NCBI GenBank assembly: GCA_036821185.1
Contig: DAISKD010000002.1
Location: 1 to 64,000, forward strand
Origin: CALJTV01 sp036821185
Lineage (GTDB): Bacteria; Chloroflexota; Dehalococcoidia; GIF9; UBA5629
DNA length: 64,000 nucleotides
Direction: 5' to 3'
A program made the translations under genes and the position numbers. A model generated the notes under the pieces. The model was not told the DNA's origin. It did no database searches and saw only the letters and a program-made list of their open reading frames with translations. Of this stretch, positions 27,158 through 35,700 are shown piece by piece. The first letter of the stretch is position 1, and each line of letters begins with the position of its first letter.

Positions 27158-27782
27158 CCACGCCATAGTGCGCGATGGCATCTACGCCCTGCTGGGGCTG
27201 ATGTCAGATATCGAGCTGGTGGGCGAAGCAGCCAACGGCAGGGAAGCTATAGAAAAGGTGGAAAAGCTGCTGCCAGATGTGGTGCTTATGGACGTCGCCA
27301 TGCCCCTCATGGACGGACTGGAGGCAACGCGCCGCATCTGCAAACAGTTCCCCGGGACCAAGGTGATTGCACTGACCCAGTACGATGACCACGAGTTTGT
27401 CTTCCCTATGTTCGAGGCTGGCGCTCGCGGCTTTATCTGCAAGACCGCCGCCTCCTCTGAGCTGGTCACTGCAATCCGCGCTGTCCACCGCGGCGACTCC
27501 TATCTATCACCATCGGTAGCCCGCGTCTTTGTAGAAAGGTACCAGCAACAGTTTGACTCGATGAGGGAACAAGACCCTTACCGGCAATTGACGGACAGGG
27601 AGAGGGAGATCTTGAAGCTACTGGCTGAAGGCTATACCACCCAGGAGATCGCCAGTATACTGGTGCTCAGCCCCAAGACAGTGGATAGGCACAAGACAAA
27701 CCTTATGGCCAAGCTCGATATCCATAACCGCGCCGACCTCATCAAGTACGCTATACGTAAAGGAATAATCACCCTGTCCTAG
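27126..27782 (+). CDS. NarL/LuxR-family response regulator
   Basis: 218 residues. The receiver domain has the acidic pair D10-D11, the phospho-acceptor D56 (VLMDVAMP) and the conserved lysine in FICKTAAS. The C-terminal HTH (LTDREREILKLLAEGYTTQEIASIL...TVDRHK) is of the GerE/LuxR class. It is the cognate partner of the overlapping kinase gene. Target genes are unknown. The oxidoreductase cluster that begins about 1 kb downstream on the same strand is the obvious candidate. Confidence 0.95.
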   Translation: MPKIRVLVVDDHAIVRDGIYALLGLMSDIELVGEAANGREAIEKVEKLLPDVVLMDVAMPLMDGLEATRRICKQFPGTKVIALTQYDDHEFVFPMFEAGARGFICKTAASSELVTAIRAVHRGDSYLSPSVARVFVERYQQQFDSMREQDPYRQLTDREREILKLLAEGYTTQEIASILVLSPKTVDRHKTNLMAKLDIHNRADLIKYAIRKGIITLS

Positions 27783-27968
27783 CCCGTTCATTTCCCGGTG
27801 CACAAAATTCCGGCGAAATATCAGTAGCTTCGGCAGCAAAAACTACAGTTTTTCCCGACGTCTTTTGGGGCATTCACCCCTGTGCTTCCTATAAGTAAGC
27901 GGCTAAACTTAGGATAAAGGCGTGACGCCATGGTGCACCATTCAAGCGCCATGGCAAGGAGGTGGAAA
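27783..27968 (+). promoter_or_regulatory. Intergenic region with several small palindromes
   Basis: 186 bp between the two regulator genes with no gene of its own. It contains AAAAAC-TACA-GTTTTT (27838-27853), GGGG-CATTCA-CCCC (27867-27880) and a perfect 12-bp palindrome ATGGTGCACCAT (27930-27941) just before the next ribosome-binding site. Operator function is conjectural. Confidence 0.3.
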
Positions 27969-28754
27969 ATGGAAGAGAAGAAGCTGAAGGTACTGGTGGT
28001 GGACAACGAAGAGGAGTTTATTGCAGACGCGATTAAAGCATTGGAAAACTCCGGCTATATGGCACTCTGTGCCCGCTCGCTAGCTGAGGCGCAGGAAATG
28101 GTGCGCCGCCACAGACCGGACCTGGTCATCATCGGCACTATAGAGCCACGCGGCACCGCATTCCAGCTCCACCAGTGGCTGAGAAAGAGCCCTAGCTTCA
28201 GCAATGTCCCTCTGGTGGTGGTCGATGCCCCTCCGGAGCAGAGGCTCACCAGAGGATGGCACTGGGAGGAGGGTATGCAACTGGAGGCCGAGGACTACTT
28301 TCAGAAACCTGTCGAAGTGGAGATGATGATGGTCACCGTAAGGAAGGCGCTGGACAGGGCGACGAGAAAAATAAAGGTGCTCATAGTCGATGACCATGTG
28401 GTCGTTAGAGAAGGTATCCGCATTTTGCTCAGCTTGCAACCCGATATCCGGGTGGTGGGTGAAGCGGTCGACGGCACCGAAGCCATACAGAAGGCCCGTG
28501 AACTTATGCCCGATATCGTCCTCATGGACATCGCCATGCCGGGTATGGATGGACTGGAGGCTACCAAGGAATTGACCGAAGAGGGCATACCCTCCAGGGT
28601 ATTAATGCTAACACAATATGCTGACGAAGCCAATGTACGTGCCAGTGAGAGAGTGGGTGCCTTTGGCTTCATCCCCAAAAAGACTGCCAGTTCCATGCTG
28701 CTCGCCGCCATAAGGGCGGCAGATAAAGGCGAGCGTATCCCCGTCCCACTCTGA
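27969..28754 (+). CDS. Double-receiver response regulator with N-terminal pseudo-receiver
   Basis: 261 residues made of two receiver domains and no output domain. In REC1 (residues 7-125) the phospho-acceptor position is Gly56 (VIIGTIEP where VIIDxxxP is expected), while the acidic residue D12 and lysine K113 remain. It is therefore a pseudo-receiver. REC2 (residues about 134-255) is complete, with D141-D142, D187 in VLMDIAMP and the lysine in FIPKKTAS. Such proteins act through protein-protein contacts or phospho-relay. The start is ATG 27969 behind an ideal AAGGAGGTGG site; the in-frame upstream ATGs lack one. It sits 49 bp before the FdhA/NuoG-like gene and may regulate or bind that complex. 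Confidence 0.85.
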   Translation: MEEKKLKVLVVDNEEEFIADAIKALENSGYMALCARSLAEAQEMVRRHRPDLVIIGTIEPRGTAFQLHQWLRKSPSFSNVPLVVVDAPPEQRLTRGWHWEEGMQLEAEDYFQKPVEVEMMMVTVRKALDRATRKIKVLIVDDHVVVREGIRILLSLQPDIRVVGEAVDGTEAIQKARELMPDIVLMDIAMPGMDGLEATKELTEEGIPSRVLMLTQYADEANVRASERVGAFGFIPKKTASSMLLAAIRAADKGERIPVPL

Positions 28755-28803
28755 GCGGGCAATAGATTACGACACCAGGCCCCTTGTCAAAGGCGGTGGT
28801 GAG

Positions 28804-31473
28804 TTGCAGCCAGTAACGATTACGCTGGATGGCAATGAGGTAAGCGGCTACGCCGGGATGAGCATCCTGGCCCTGGCGCGAGAGGCAAGAGTTCATATAC
28901 CCACGCTGTGTCACGATGACCACCTGCCAGATATAGGCGCTTGCCGTCTGTGCATCGTTGAAGAGGAAAACACCGGTGCTCTTTTGGCGGCTTGTGTCAC
29001 CCCTATAGCCTCGGGAATGGTGATCAATACCCGCTCGCCACGGGTGGTCTCCCACCGCAAGACAATAGTGGAACTCATGCTGGCAAGCCACCCCGATGCC
29101 TGCCCAGTGTGCGATAAGGGCAACCGCTGCAAGCTGAGAGAGTTTGCCGCTGAGATGGGAATATCACCCACCCACTTCCACCGCATACCTCAGGCAGCAA
29201 CTATTCAGGAGCTCAATCCGTTCGTCCAGCGCGACTCGAGCAAATGTGTTTTGTGTGCCAAGTGTATCAGGGCCTGCGAGGAACTTGTGGTTGAAGGTGT
29301 CCTGGACTACTTCCAGCGGGGCTTTAAGGCCAAGCCAACAACATTTGGAGACTTACCGCTGGAGGTCTCGGGATGCACCTTCTGCGGTACCTGCGTGACG
29401 CTCTGCCCCACCGGTGCCCTGATGGAAAAGGATGCGCCGTACCGCGGGACAACACGAGAAACGGTGCAGACAACCTGTCCCTTCTGCAGCTGCGGCTGCA
29501 GCATTGAACTGGAAGTTAAAGACAACCGTGTCGTCCGTTCAACGCCCAGGGAAATAGAGGGCAGCGACTACCGCCCCCTCTGCATCCGGGGGAGCTACGG
29601 TTACGATTTCACCCATAGCCCGGAAAGGCTTACTATGCCCCTCATCAGGCGGGACGGGGATCTGCAGGAGACAAGCTGGGAGGAGGCGCTGAAGCTGGTA
29701 GCTGATGAGCTTGAAAGAGTAAAGGAAAGGTACGGCCCCAATAGTATCGCCGTGCTCGGCTCAGCCCGCTGTACCAACGAAGAAGCCTATTTACTGCAAC
29801 GGTTTGCCAGGTGCACTATCGGCACCAATAACGTGGATAGCAGCAGCCGCCTCTATAGCGCCGCCACCATCCTGGGGCTGGCCACCACCATCGGACTGCC
29901 CCAACCAGCAAACCAAATAGAGGCGATCGAAAGGTCCGATGTAATTATGGTTGTCGGTGCCGATCCCACCACCTCTGCACCAGCAGCAAGCTATGCCATC
30001 AAGCGAGCTGTCAAGAGCAAAGGTGCCTGTTTAATACTGATAGACCCACGCCGCACCAAGCTCGCCTTTTTCGCCACACTCCAGCTGCAGCTAAGACCGG
30101 GGACGGACATCGCACTGCTGAACGCCCTGGCACATGTAATCGTGAAGGAAGACCTGTTGGACAAGGGGTATGTGGTGCGACGCACAGATAATTTTGAGCT
30201 ATTTGCCAGGTCGCTGGAACAATACACCCCGGAATATGCCTCCGGAGTCACCGGTGTCCCCGCCGAGCAAATAGTGGCTGCCGCCAGACTGTATGCTAAG
30301 GCAAGGCAGGCTTCCATTATTTATGGCAACGGTGTAACTCAGTACCCCACCGGGACTGACTGCATTAAGGCAATCGCTAATCTGGCGTTGCTGACCGGCA
30401 ATGCCGGGCGAAAAGGCGGGGGCATTATTTCTCTCCACAGGGAAAGCAACAGCTACGGTGTCATGGCTATGGGACTGTCACCCCGATTGTTCCCCGGGTT
30501 CCGCAGCGTGACCGACAAACTGGAAAGGGAAAGGCTTGAAGTGCTCTGGGGGGTAAAACTACCCGATCCATTGGGGCTGACAGCCCTTGAGATGCTACAG
30601 GAGGCAAGATCGGGGAAAATTAGAGCGCTATACATCTACGGCGAAGACCCCATGTCCAGCTTTCCCGACCGCCATCTGGTCAGCGAAGCCCTCAGCTCGC
30701 TGGAACTCCTTGTCGTCCAGGACATCTTCCTCACCGAGACAGCGAAGCTAGCAGCCGCGGTGCTCCCTGGAACCAGCCCGGCTGAGAAAGATGGTACCAC
30801 CATAAACTTCGAGGGAAAGATAAGGAGGTTCCGAAAAGCGGTGGCACCACCCGGTGAGAGTCGCCCCGACTGGCAGATATTGGCCGAGATCGCGTCCAGA
30901 ATGAAAAGACCGCTGCCGTTCTCCCGCTTTGAGGACATTGTAACGGAGATGGAGGACTGTATGCCTGGCTATCAGTATTACGGCGGTGAGGGCAAGGAAT
31001 TCGACATTCAGACCACGGGCAACAACCAGCAACCCGTGGAGGAGGCACCACGCGGCTTCCCCCGCTTCTGGCCTGTCGAATATTCTGAAGCTCCCACCCC
31101 GGATGACCGCGACTACCCGTTCCTCCTGCTTACCGGAGGCACTTTCCCTTACGCTAGCAGTAATTTATGGTTGCTCAAAGCACCGAGGCTGAGAAGGTTC
31201 CTTTCGCAGGGGTATGCCGAGCTTAGTCCTGAGGATGCCCGCAGCCTGGGTCTGGGCAACGGTGACCTGGCGAAGGTCACCTCGGCTGCGGGCACAGTGG
31301 TGGCCCCGGTAAGGGTGTCAACCGACATGCCACCGGGAATGGTCTTTGTCCCATGCTCATTCCCTGAGATAGCGGTGAACGGGCTTTTCCACATCATACT
31401 CGATACACAATCGAAAACACCGGCATTTAAGTCCTGCCGGGTGAAGGTCGAAAGGGTGGTTATAAATGACTGA
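28804..31473 (+). CDS. FdhA/NuoG-like iron-sulfur molybdopterin-fold protein lacking the FDH active-site Cys/Sec
   Basis: 889 residues. Cluster motifs run in order: plant-type [2Fe-2S] (C36, C47, C50, C64), NuoG-type His-Cys3 (H96, C100, C103, C109), two [4Fe-4S] (C148/151/154/158 and C191/194/197/201), and the molybdopterin-domain [4Fe-4S] (C225/228/232 and C260). The molybdopterin-binding fold follows, and a C-terminal dinucleotide-binding domain (LLTGGTFPYASS) ends the protein. In formate dehydrogenases the segment after NNVD reads ..ARL(C/U)H; here it is NNVDSSSRLYSAAT, so the metal ligand is Tyr351 and the catalytic His is Ser352. The codon at 29854 is TAT, not TGA, so this is not selenocysteine. 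Formate dehydrogenase activity is therefore doubtful, and an electron-transfer role in the NuoEF-MetVF cluster is more likely. The start is TTG. Confidence 0.85.
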   Translation: MQPVTITLDGNEVSGYAGMSILALAREARVHIPTLCHDDHLPDIGACRLCIVEEENTGALLAACVTPIASGMVINTRSPRVVSHRKTIVELMLASHPDACPVCDKGNRCKLREFAAEMGISPTHFHRIPQAATIQELNPFVQRDSSKCVLCAKCIRACEELVVEGVLDYFQRGFKAKPTTFGDLPLEVSGCTFCGTCVTLCPTGALMEKDAPYRGTTRETVQTTCPFCSCGCSIELEVKDNRVVRSTPREIEGSDYRPLCIRGSYGYDFTHSPERLTMPLIRRDGDLQETSWEEALKLVADELERVKERYGPNSIAVLGSARCTNEEAYLLQRFARCTIGTNNVDSSSRLYSAATILGLATTIGLPQPANQIEAIERSDVIMVVGADPTTSAPAASYAIKRAVKSKGACLILIDPRRTKLAFFATLQLQLRPGTDIALLNALAHVIVKEDLLDKGYVVRRTDNFELFARSLEQYTPEYASGVTGVPAEQIVAAARLYAKARQASIIYGNGVTQYPTGTDCIKAIANLALLTGNAGRKGGGIISLHRESNSYGVMAMGLSPRLFPGFRSVTDKLERERLEVLWGVKLPDPLGLTALEMLQEARSGKIRALYIYGEDPMSSFPDRHLVSEALSSLELLVVQDIFLTETAKLAAAVLPGTSPAEKDGTTINFEGKIRRFRKAVAPPGESRPDWQILAEIASRMKRPLPFSRFEDIVTEMEDCMPGYQYYGGEGKEFDIQTTGNNQQPVEEAPRGFPRFWPVEYSEAPTPDDRDYPFLLLTGGTFPYASSNLWLLKAPRLRRFLSQGYAELSPEDARSLGLGNGDLAKVTSAAGTVVAPVRVSTDMPPGMVFVPCSFPEIAVNGLFHIILDTQSKTPAFKSCRVKVERVVIND

Positions 31474-31948
31474 GCAACTGCTGAATACCAGACTGGACTT
31501 AAGGAAGCTGAACGCGATTATCGCCGAGTATACTGGCCAGCGCTGGTCGCTGATTCCGCTGGTACAGCGGATACAAAACGAGTTCGGCTACATTCCACAG
31601 GAGTCAATACCACTAATCGCTCAAGCCCTCAAGCTGTTCCCCAGCCAGGTACAGGGGGTTATCTCGTTTTACGCCCAGCTCTACACCAAGCCACGGGGGA
31701 GAAAGGTGGTCAGGGTCTGCCGTGGCACAGCCTGTCATGTGAGGGGCGGAAAAACCATCCTGAAGTTGGTCAAGCAGACTCTAGGAATCGAGGAGGGTGA
31801 GACCACCCCAGATATGGAATACACGCTGGAAACGGTGGCATGCATTGGAGTCTGCGCCCTAGCACCCAACATTGTCATCGATGATAGGGTGTTCGGGCAT
31901 ATGAACCCCAAGAAGGTTGACTATTTGCTGAAAAGAGGTGGCGAGTAA
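31466..31948 (+). CDS. NuoE-like thioredoxin-fold [2Fe-2S] subunit
   Basis: 160 residues, the normal size of the 24-kDa/HoxE/HydA-gamma subunit. The four cluster cysteines are present as CRGTACHVRGG and VACIGVCALAP. The N-terminal helical part (YTGQRWSLIPLVQRIQNEFGYIPQE) is typical. It relays electrons between the NuoF flavin and the large Fe-S subunit. It overlaps the upstream FdhA/NuoG-like gene by 8 bp, and the NuoF-GltD fusion starts 1 bp after its stop, so the three are surely one complex. Confidence 0.93.
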   Translation: MTEQLLNTRLDLRKLNAIIAEYTGQRWSLIPLVQRIQNEFGYIPQESIPLIAQALKLFPSQVQGVISFYAQLYTKPRGRKVVRVCRGTACHVRGGKTILKLVKQTLGIEEGETTPDMEYTLETVACIGVCALAPNIVIDDRVFGHMNPKKVDYLLKRGGE

Positions 31949-31949
31949 C

Positions 31950-34900
31950 ATGGGACCACGGATCACTGTGCTCGTCTGTCAGGGTACAGGCTGCATTTCC
32001 AGTAGGTCAGACGCTGTGTACACCGCATTCCAGGAACAGGTGACAGCACTGGGCCTAGCGAATGTGAAAGTGGACTTTACCGGATGCCACGGCTTTTGCG
32101 AGCAGGGACCAAATGTGGTCATCGAGCCCGAAGGCATATTCTACACCCATGTTCAAGTGGACGATGTCCCCGAAATCGTCAGTTCCCACCTCCGTGACGG
32201 CATAGCGGTCGAGCGCCTGTTCTACCGGGACCCCCTAAGTGGCAAACCTATCCCGCACTACTCCGAAATCAATTTCTACGCCAAGCAGCAGCGTGTCATC
32301 CTGAACAACTGCGGTCACATCAACCCCGAAAGCATCGAGGACTACATCAACAGCGGTGGCTTCCGCGCCCTGCGCAAAGCCCTGCTGGAGATGACACCGG
32401 AGCAGGTCATCGAAGAGGTAAAAGAGTCCGGCCTGCGCGGGCGCGGGGGCGCCGGCTTCCCCACCTGGCGAAAGTGGGAGTTCTGCCGTAGTGCCCTAGG
32501 AAGCCAGAAGTACGTCATCTGCAACGCCGATGAGGGAGACCCCGGCGCCTTTATGGACCGTTCCATACTTGAGGCCGACCCCTATGCTGTCATCGAGGGG
32601 CTCACCATCGCCGGCTATGCCATCGGGGCAACCCAGGGCTACATCTATGTAAGGGCTGAATACCCTCTTGCAGTCAGCAGGGTGCGCCACGCAGTAGAGC
32701 GCTGTCGGGAAAAGGGATACCTTGGCAGCAATATCCTCGGCTCCGGCTTCAATTTCACCATCGAGATCAAAGAGGGTGCCGGTGCCTTCGTCTGTGGCGA
32801 GGAGACAGCGCTAATAGCCTCCATTGAGAGCCGTCGAGGCATGCCCCGTCCCCGCCCACCTTTCCCGGCACAATCAGGCCTTGATGGAAAGCCCACCATT
32901 ATCAACAATGTGAAGACCTTAGCCTCCGTACCATTGATCATCGCCAACGGCGCCAAATGGTATGCCAGCATCGGCACCGAGAAGAGCAAAGGTACAGCCG
33001 TTTTCGCCTTGACCGGGAAGGTGGCAAACAGCGGGCTGGTCGAGGTGCCCATGGGCACACCTCTCTCCACCATTATCTTCGACATCGGCGGCGGCATCCC
33101 CCGAGGTAAGCGGTTCAAAGCGGTACAGACCGGGGGGCCCTCGGGAGGTTGCATCCCGGCACAGTTCCTTGATACGCCCGTGGACTATGAAAACCTTGCC
33201 AGGCTGGGCTCCATCATGGGCTCCGGCGGCATGGTGGTGATGGATGAGACTACCTGTATGGTGGAGGTCGCCCGTTACTTCCTCAGCTTCACCCAGATGG
33301 AGTCCTGTGGCAAATGTGTCCCCTGCCGGCTGGGAACAAGGCAGATGCTGGAGATTCTCACCAGAATTACGCAGGGCAAAGGACGCGATAGCGACATCGA
33401 TACCTTGCTCGCCCTGGCCAGAACGGTGAAAGAATGCTCACTCTGCGGACTAGGGCAGACCTGCCCCAACCCCGTCCTCACCACGCTCACCTACTTCCGG
33501 GATGAGTACGAAGCCCACATTAAAGAGAAAAAGTGCCCGGCGGCGGTGTGCGATGCCTTGATGATCTCCCCCTGCCAGCACACCTGCCCCGTGGGCATCA
33601 ACATACCGAAATATGTTGCCCACATCGCCGCCGGTGAATACTTCGAATCGATAGAGACCGTCAGAGAAAGAAATCCCTTTCCCGCCATCTGCGGTCGTAT
33701 CTGCCACCATCCCTGCGAGGGCAGGTGCCGGCGCGGCGAACTGGACGAACCGGTGGCCATCAGGGCGCTGAAAAGATTTGTCGCCGACTGGTATTTTGAG
33801 CGTATCGATGAGTTACCTCCACCACAGCCATTCCCCAGGACGAAGAAGGAAAAGGTGGCAGTCATCGGCGCTGGTCCCTGCGGCCTCTCCTGCGCCTATT
33901 TCCTGGCACAAATGGGCTACGGGGTCACCGTCTTCGAGGCTGCCGCAGTGGGCGGCGGCATGCCAGCGGTGGCAATACCCGACTTCCGCCTCCCACGGGA
34001 AGTCATAGATAAAGAGATCGACTATATCGTGAAGCGGGGGGTGGAGATAAGGTACAATACGCCGCTTAATGCCAGCTTCACCATAGAACACCTGCGGTCC
34101 AGCGGCTATGACGCCGTGTTCATCGCCGCCGGGGCACAGAAAAGTCAGACAATCGGCATACCCGGTGAAAGTGAAGCCCTTTCTGGCTTCTATTACGGTC
34201 TGAAGTTCCTGCGCGATGTCAAACTTGGTAGGCAGTTAAAAGTGGGGCGGCGGGTAGCAGTCATCGGCGGCGGTAACGTCGCCCTCGATGCCTCACGCAC
34301 TGCCCTCCGCCTCGGCGCAGAAGAGGTCAACGTCTACTACCGCCGCTCCCGCGAGGAGATGCCGGTGACCGAGGTCGAGTTCAACGAAGCAGTGGCTGAA
34401 GGTATCAAAATCCACTTTCTCGTCGGCCCCACCCGGATCGTCAGCCGGGACAGCAGTGTGGCTGGCCTACAGTGCGTTCGTATGAAGCTGGGTGAGCCCG
34501 ACGAGAGCGCCCGTAGAAAGCCCATCCCTATCCCCGGATCAGAGTTCTTCGTCGAAGCAGATACCGTCATCGCCGCGGTAGGACAGGCAGCCGACCTCTC
34601 CTTCCTGCCACCTGACAGCGCCCTGGAGCGCAGCCGATGGGAGAGGCTGGTGGTCGACTCTAATACGCTGAGTACAAATGTGCCCGGTGTCTTCGCCGGT
34701 GGCGACTTCGTCTTCGGTCCTGGGATGATAATCGATGCCATCGCCAGCGGTAGAAGGGGGGCACTAGCCATCGATAAGTACCTTAGAAATGATACTACGC
34801 GGGTGCATATGTACGACACAAAAGAGCCGGGCACCAGACCAGCAGAAAAGCCTACTACGGAGGAGGAAGAGACCTGGCAGGTTGCCTTCAGACCAAGACC

Positions 34901-35018
34901 ACCCACGCTCCCTATCGAGATGAGGAAACGGAGCTTCCAGGAGACCGAGCTCGGGCTTTCCGAAGAGCAGGCTAGGTACGATGCTAGGCGGTGCCTGCGG
35001 TGCGACCTGGAGAGTTAG
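31950..35018 (+). CDS. NuoF-GltD fusion: NADH-binding FMN subunit joined to an NADPH/FAD Fe-S oxidoreductase
   Basis: 1022 residues. An N-terminal thioredoxin-like [2Fe-2S] domain (C10, C15, C46, C50) leads into a NuoF core with FMN/NADH loops GRGGAGFP (164-171) and EGAGAFVCGEE, and the N3-type [4Fe-4S] SCGKCVPC (452-459) plus C499. Instead of a ferredoxin tail there is a GltD/NfnB-like module: Fe-S cysteines C542, C546, C581, C585, C589 and C593, FAD site GAGPCG (640-645), second nucleotide site GGGN (773-776) with the NADPH-type YYRRSREEMP, and the final FAD motif FAGGDFVFGPGMIIDAI. Two pyridine-nucleotide sites and two flavins in one chain suggest NADH/NADPH/ferredoxin exchange or bifurcation. 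The start is ATG 31950 behind GAGGTGG. Confidence 0.9.
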   Translation: MGPRITVLVCQGTGCISSRSDAVYTAFQEQVTALGLANVKVDFTGCHGFCEQGPNVVIEPEGIFYTHVQVDDVPEIVSSHLRDGIAVERLFYRDPLSGKPIPHYSEINFYAKQQRVILNNCGHINPESIEDYINSGGFRALRKALLEMTPEQVIEEVKESGLRGRGGAGFPTWRKWEFCRSALGSQKYVICNADEGDPGAFMDRSILEADPYAVIEGLTIAGYAIGATQGYIYVRAEYPLAVSRVRHAVERCREKGYLGSNILGSGFNFTIEIKEGAGAFVCGEETALIASIESRRGMPRPRPPFPAQSGLDGKPTIINNVKTLASVPLIIANGAKWYASIGTEKSKGTAVFALTGKVANSGLVEVPMGTPLSTIIFDIGGGIPRGKRFKAVQTGGPSGGCIPAQFLDTPVDYENLARLGSIMGSGGMVVMDETTCMVEVARYFLSFTQMESCGKCVPCRLGTRQMLEILTRITQGKGRDSDIDTLLALARTVKECSLCGLGQTCPNPVLTTLTYFRDEYEAHIKEKKCPAAVCDALMISPCQHTCPVGINIPKYVAHIAAGEYFESIETVRERNPFPAICGRICHHPCEGRCRRGELDEPVAIRALKRFVADWYFERIDELPPPQPFPRTKKEKVAVIGAGPCGLSCAYFLAQMGYGVTVFEAAAVGGGMPAVAIPDFRLPREVIDKEIDYIVKRGVEIRYNTPLNASFTIEHLRSSGYDAVFIAAGAQKSQTIGIPGESEALSGFYYGLKFLRDVKLGRQLKVGRRVAVIGGGNVALDASRTALRLGAEEVNVYYRRSREEMPVTEVEFNEAVAEGIKIHFLVGPTRIVSRDSSVAGLQCVRMKLGEPDESARRKPIPIPGSEFFVEADTVIAAVGQAADLSFLPPDSALERSRWERLVVDSNTLSTNVPGVFAGGDFVFGPGMIIDAIASGRRGALAIDKYLRNDTTRVHMYDTKEPGTRPAEKPTTEEEETWQVAFRPRPPTLPIEMRKRSFQETELGLSEEQARYDARRCLRCDLES

Positions 35019-35026
35019 GAGGTGCC

Positions 35027-35674
35027 ATGAAATCCATAACCAGACAGAAACCGTTCGAAGAGATCGCCGGACAACTCCGTGGCTTCAGCCGTATCTTCAT
35101 CGCCGGTTGCGGTACCTGTGCCACCCTGACCCACACCGGCGGGGTAGAGGAGGTGGCAGCTATGAAGGAAAAGCTGGAGTCGGAAGGCAAGTTTGTCACC
35201 GGCTCTATAGTTATCCCGGTCGCCTGCGACGACATCACCGAGACGCTGGCAGGCGAGCACGAGGGCTCCATACTCAGCGCCCATGCCATACTGGTGATGG
35301 CGTGCGCCCTGGGCGTGCACAGGATAGCCAACAACGCATTCAACAAGCCGGTCATCCCCGCACTGGACACACTGTTCATCGGCATGGACTATGGACAAGG
35401 GGTGTTCCACGAGGTCTGTGCCCAATGCGGTCAATGTGTTCTGGGCGAAATGGCCGGCATCTGCCCCATTACCGCCTGCCATAAAGGGCTGCTCAACGGT
35501 CCCTGCGGCGGCACCAATAACGGGAAGTGTGAGGTGGACAAGGAGAAAGACTGCGCCTGGACGCTCATCTACAACCGACTTAAGGATCAAGGCAGGCTCG
35601 ATATGATGCGAAAATACCAGCGACCCAAGAATTATCAGGTCGTTCCCAGGCCACGGACTATCAAGGTGTTCTGA
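35027..35674 (+). CDS. metV: MetV-type methylenetetrahydrofolate reductase Fe-S/zinc subunit
   Basis: A 215-residue member of the MTHFR C-terminal (PF12225-type) family. It has an N-terminal AGCGTCATLTHTGG and a dense C-terminal cysteine field (CAQCGQCVLGEMAGICPITACHKGLLNGPCGG, then CEV and DCAW) that binds a zinc or Fe-S cluster. In acetogens MetV partners MetF and delivers electrons to its FAD. It lies 8 bp after the NuoF-GltD fusion behind a perfect TTAGGAGGTG site and 26 bp before metF, so the reductase and the electron-input module appear to be one operon. Confidence 0.9.
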   Translation: MKSITRQKPFEEIAGQLRGFSRIFIAGCGTCATLTHTGGVEEVAAMKEKLESEGKFVTGSIVIPVACDDITETLAGEHEGSILSAHAILVMACALGVHRIANNAFNKPVIPALDTLFIGMDYGQGVFHEVCAQCGQCVLGEMAGICPITACHKGLLNGPCGGTNNGKCEVDKEKDCAWTLIYNRLKDQGRLDMMRKYQRPKNYQVVPRPRTIKVF

Positions 35675-35700
35675 GGCAGTCTAAAGAAGCGAGGTGGAAT

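Noticed and set aside
29854..29856. Possible selenocysteine codon in the FDH-like gene
   Set aside because: The codon at the active-site position is TAT (Tyr), not TGA, and no SECIS-like element or in-frame TGA is seen.
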